A model generated the notes under the pieces. That model was not told the DNA's origin. It did no database searches and saw nothing but the letters and a program-made list of their open reading frames with translations. The position numbers were made by a program, and so were the translations under genes. DNA of 5,372 bases from Chromatiales bacterium. GTDB taxonomy: Bacteria > Pseudomonadota > Gammaproteobacteria > Chromatiales > Chromatiaceae. Location: contig JAKSCN010000344.1 of NCBI GenBank assembly GCA_022360595.1, positions 1-5,372 on the forward strand. Direction: 5' to 3'. Positions 5,194 through 5,372 of the stretch are shown piece after piece; within the stretch, counting starts at the first letter, position 1, and every line of letters begins with the position of its first letter.

Positions 5194-5372
5194 TCGCTTT
5201 ACGCGCCAATAACAAGCTAATTCTCTGTCTGCTGCTTCTACTATTGGCGGGCTGCGCTGAGCAAACACCGGTAACCCACACCCGCTTCCTCGCCTTTGGG
5301 ACGCTGGTGGATCTGACTATCGCTGGTGTCTCTGAACAGGATGCGGCCCAGGCGACCGAGATCCTGGAACAG
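5190..5372 (+). CDS. apbE: ApbE-like FAD:protein FMN transferase, lipoprotein; N-terminal part, runs off the right edge
   Basis: Only the first 61 codons are present. The product begins with a lipoprotein signal peptide: basic start (MIALRANNK), a Leu-rich core and the lipobox LAGC with the lipid-carrying cysteine at residue 22. The next segment, TRFLAFGTLVDLTIAG, matches the start of ApbE proteins, where a similar GT-V-(D/E)-(I/L)-T strand opens the domain. ApbE family members use FAD to attach FMN covalently to threonine of periplasm-facing flavoproteins such as Nqr and Rnf subunits. The ATG overlaps the gshB TGA as ATGA, so translation is probably coupled. The catalytic parts lie beyond the window, so the family call rests on a short stretch; another lipoprotein remains possible. 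Confidence 0.75.
   Translation, partial: MIALRANNKLILCLLLLLLAGCAEQTPVTHTRFLAFGTLVDLTIAGVSEQDAAQATEILEQ

Noticed and set aside
1..5372. Search for CRISPR repeats, insertion sequences, tRNA genes, toxin-antitoxin or phage genes
   Set aside because: No spaced direct repeats, transposase motifs, terminal inverted repeats or tRNA-like folds were seen; the window is filled by conserved chromosomal genes.

Overview
The window looks like ordinary chromosomal DNA of a gammaproteobacterium. The best guess is a Chromatiales-type or sulfur-oxidising lineage; this rests on recognition of the protein families, on gene order and on a secreted sulfurtransferase, not on a marker gene. Coding density is high, with no transposase, phage gene, tRNA, rRNA or CRISPR array.

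Left part (1-2664, minus strand): a Pil-Chp (type IV pilus, twitching) chemosensory cluster in the classical order pilG, pilH, pilI, pilJ. It is transcribed leftwards and runs off the left edge inside pilJ. PilG and PilH are single-domain response regulators, PilI is the CheW-like adaptor and PilJ is the membrane chemoreceptor. Only the N-terminal 365 residues of PilJ are present, ending just after its second membrane helix.

Middle (2723-3968, minus strand): two genes lie between pilG and the divergent gshB. One encodes an exported protein with a C-terminal rhodanese domain. The other encodes a small exported protein of unknown function. Spacing (58 bp from the rhodanese gene to pilG, 112 bp between the two exported-protein genes) and the lack of an obvious terminator allow one long transcript from about 3970 down through pilJ, but no promoter or terminator could be fixed with certainty.

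Right part (4243-5372, plus strand): gshB (glutathione synthetase) is followed by the first 61 codons of an ApbE-like lipoprotein gene, with a 4-base ATGA overlap. The 274-bp region 3969-4242 separates the two divergent units and should hold both sets of promoters. The gshB start predicted from family length has no Shine-Dalgarno sequence, whereas an in-frame TTG 72 bases upstream has a good one.

I see no clearly new system. The points most worth checking are two long homopolymer tracts just after the start codons of pilJ (G8) and pilH (T7 followed by A8), which could allow slippage in a motility pathway; the two exported-protein genes, one a probable sulfurtransferase, at the head of a twitching cluster; and the gshB start.
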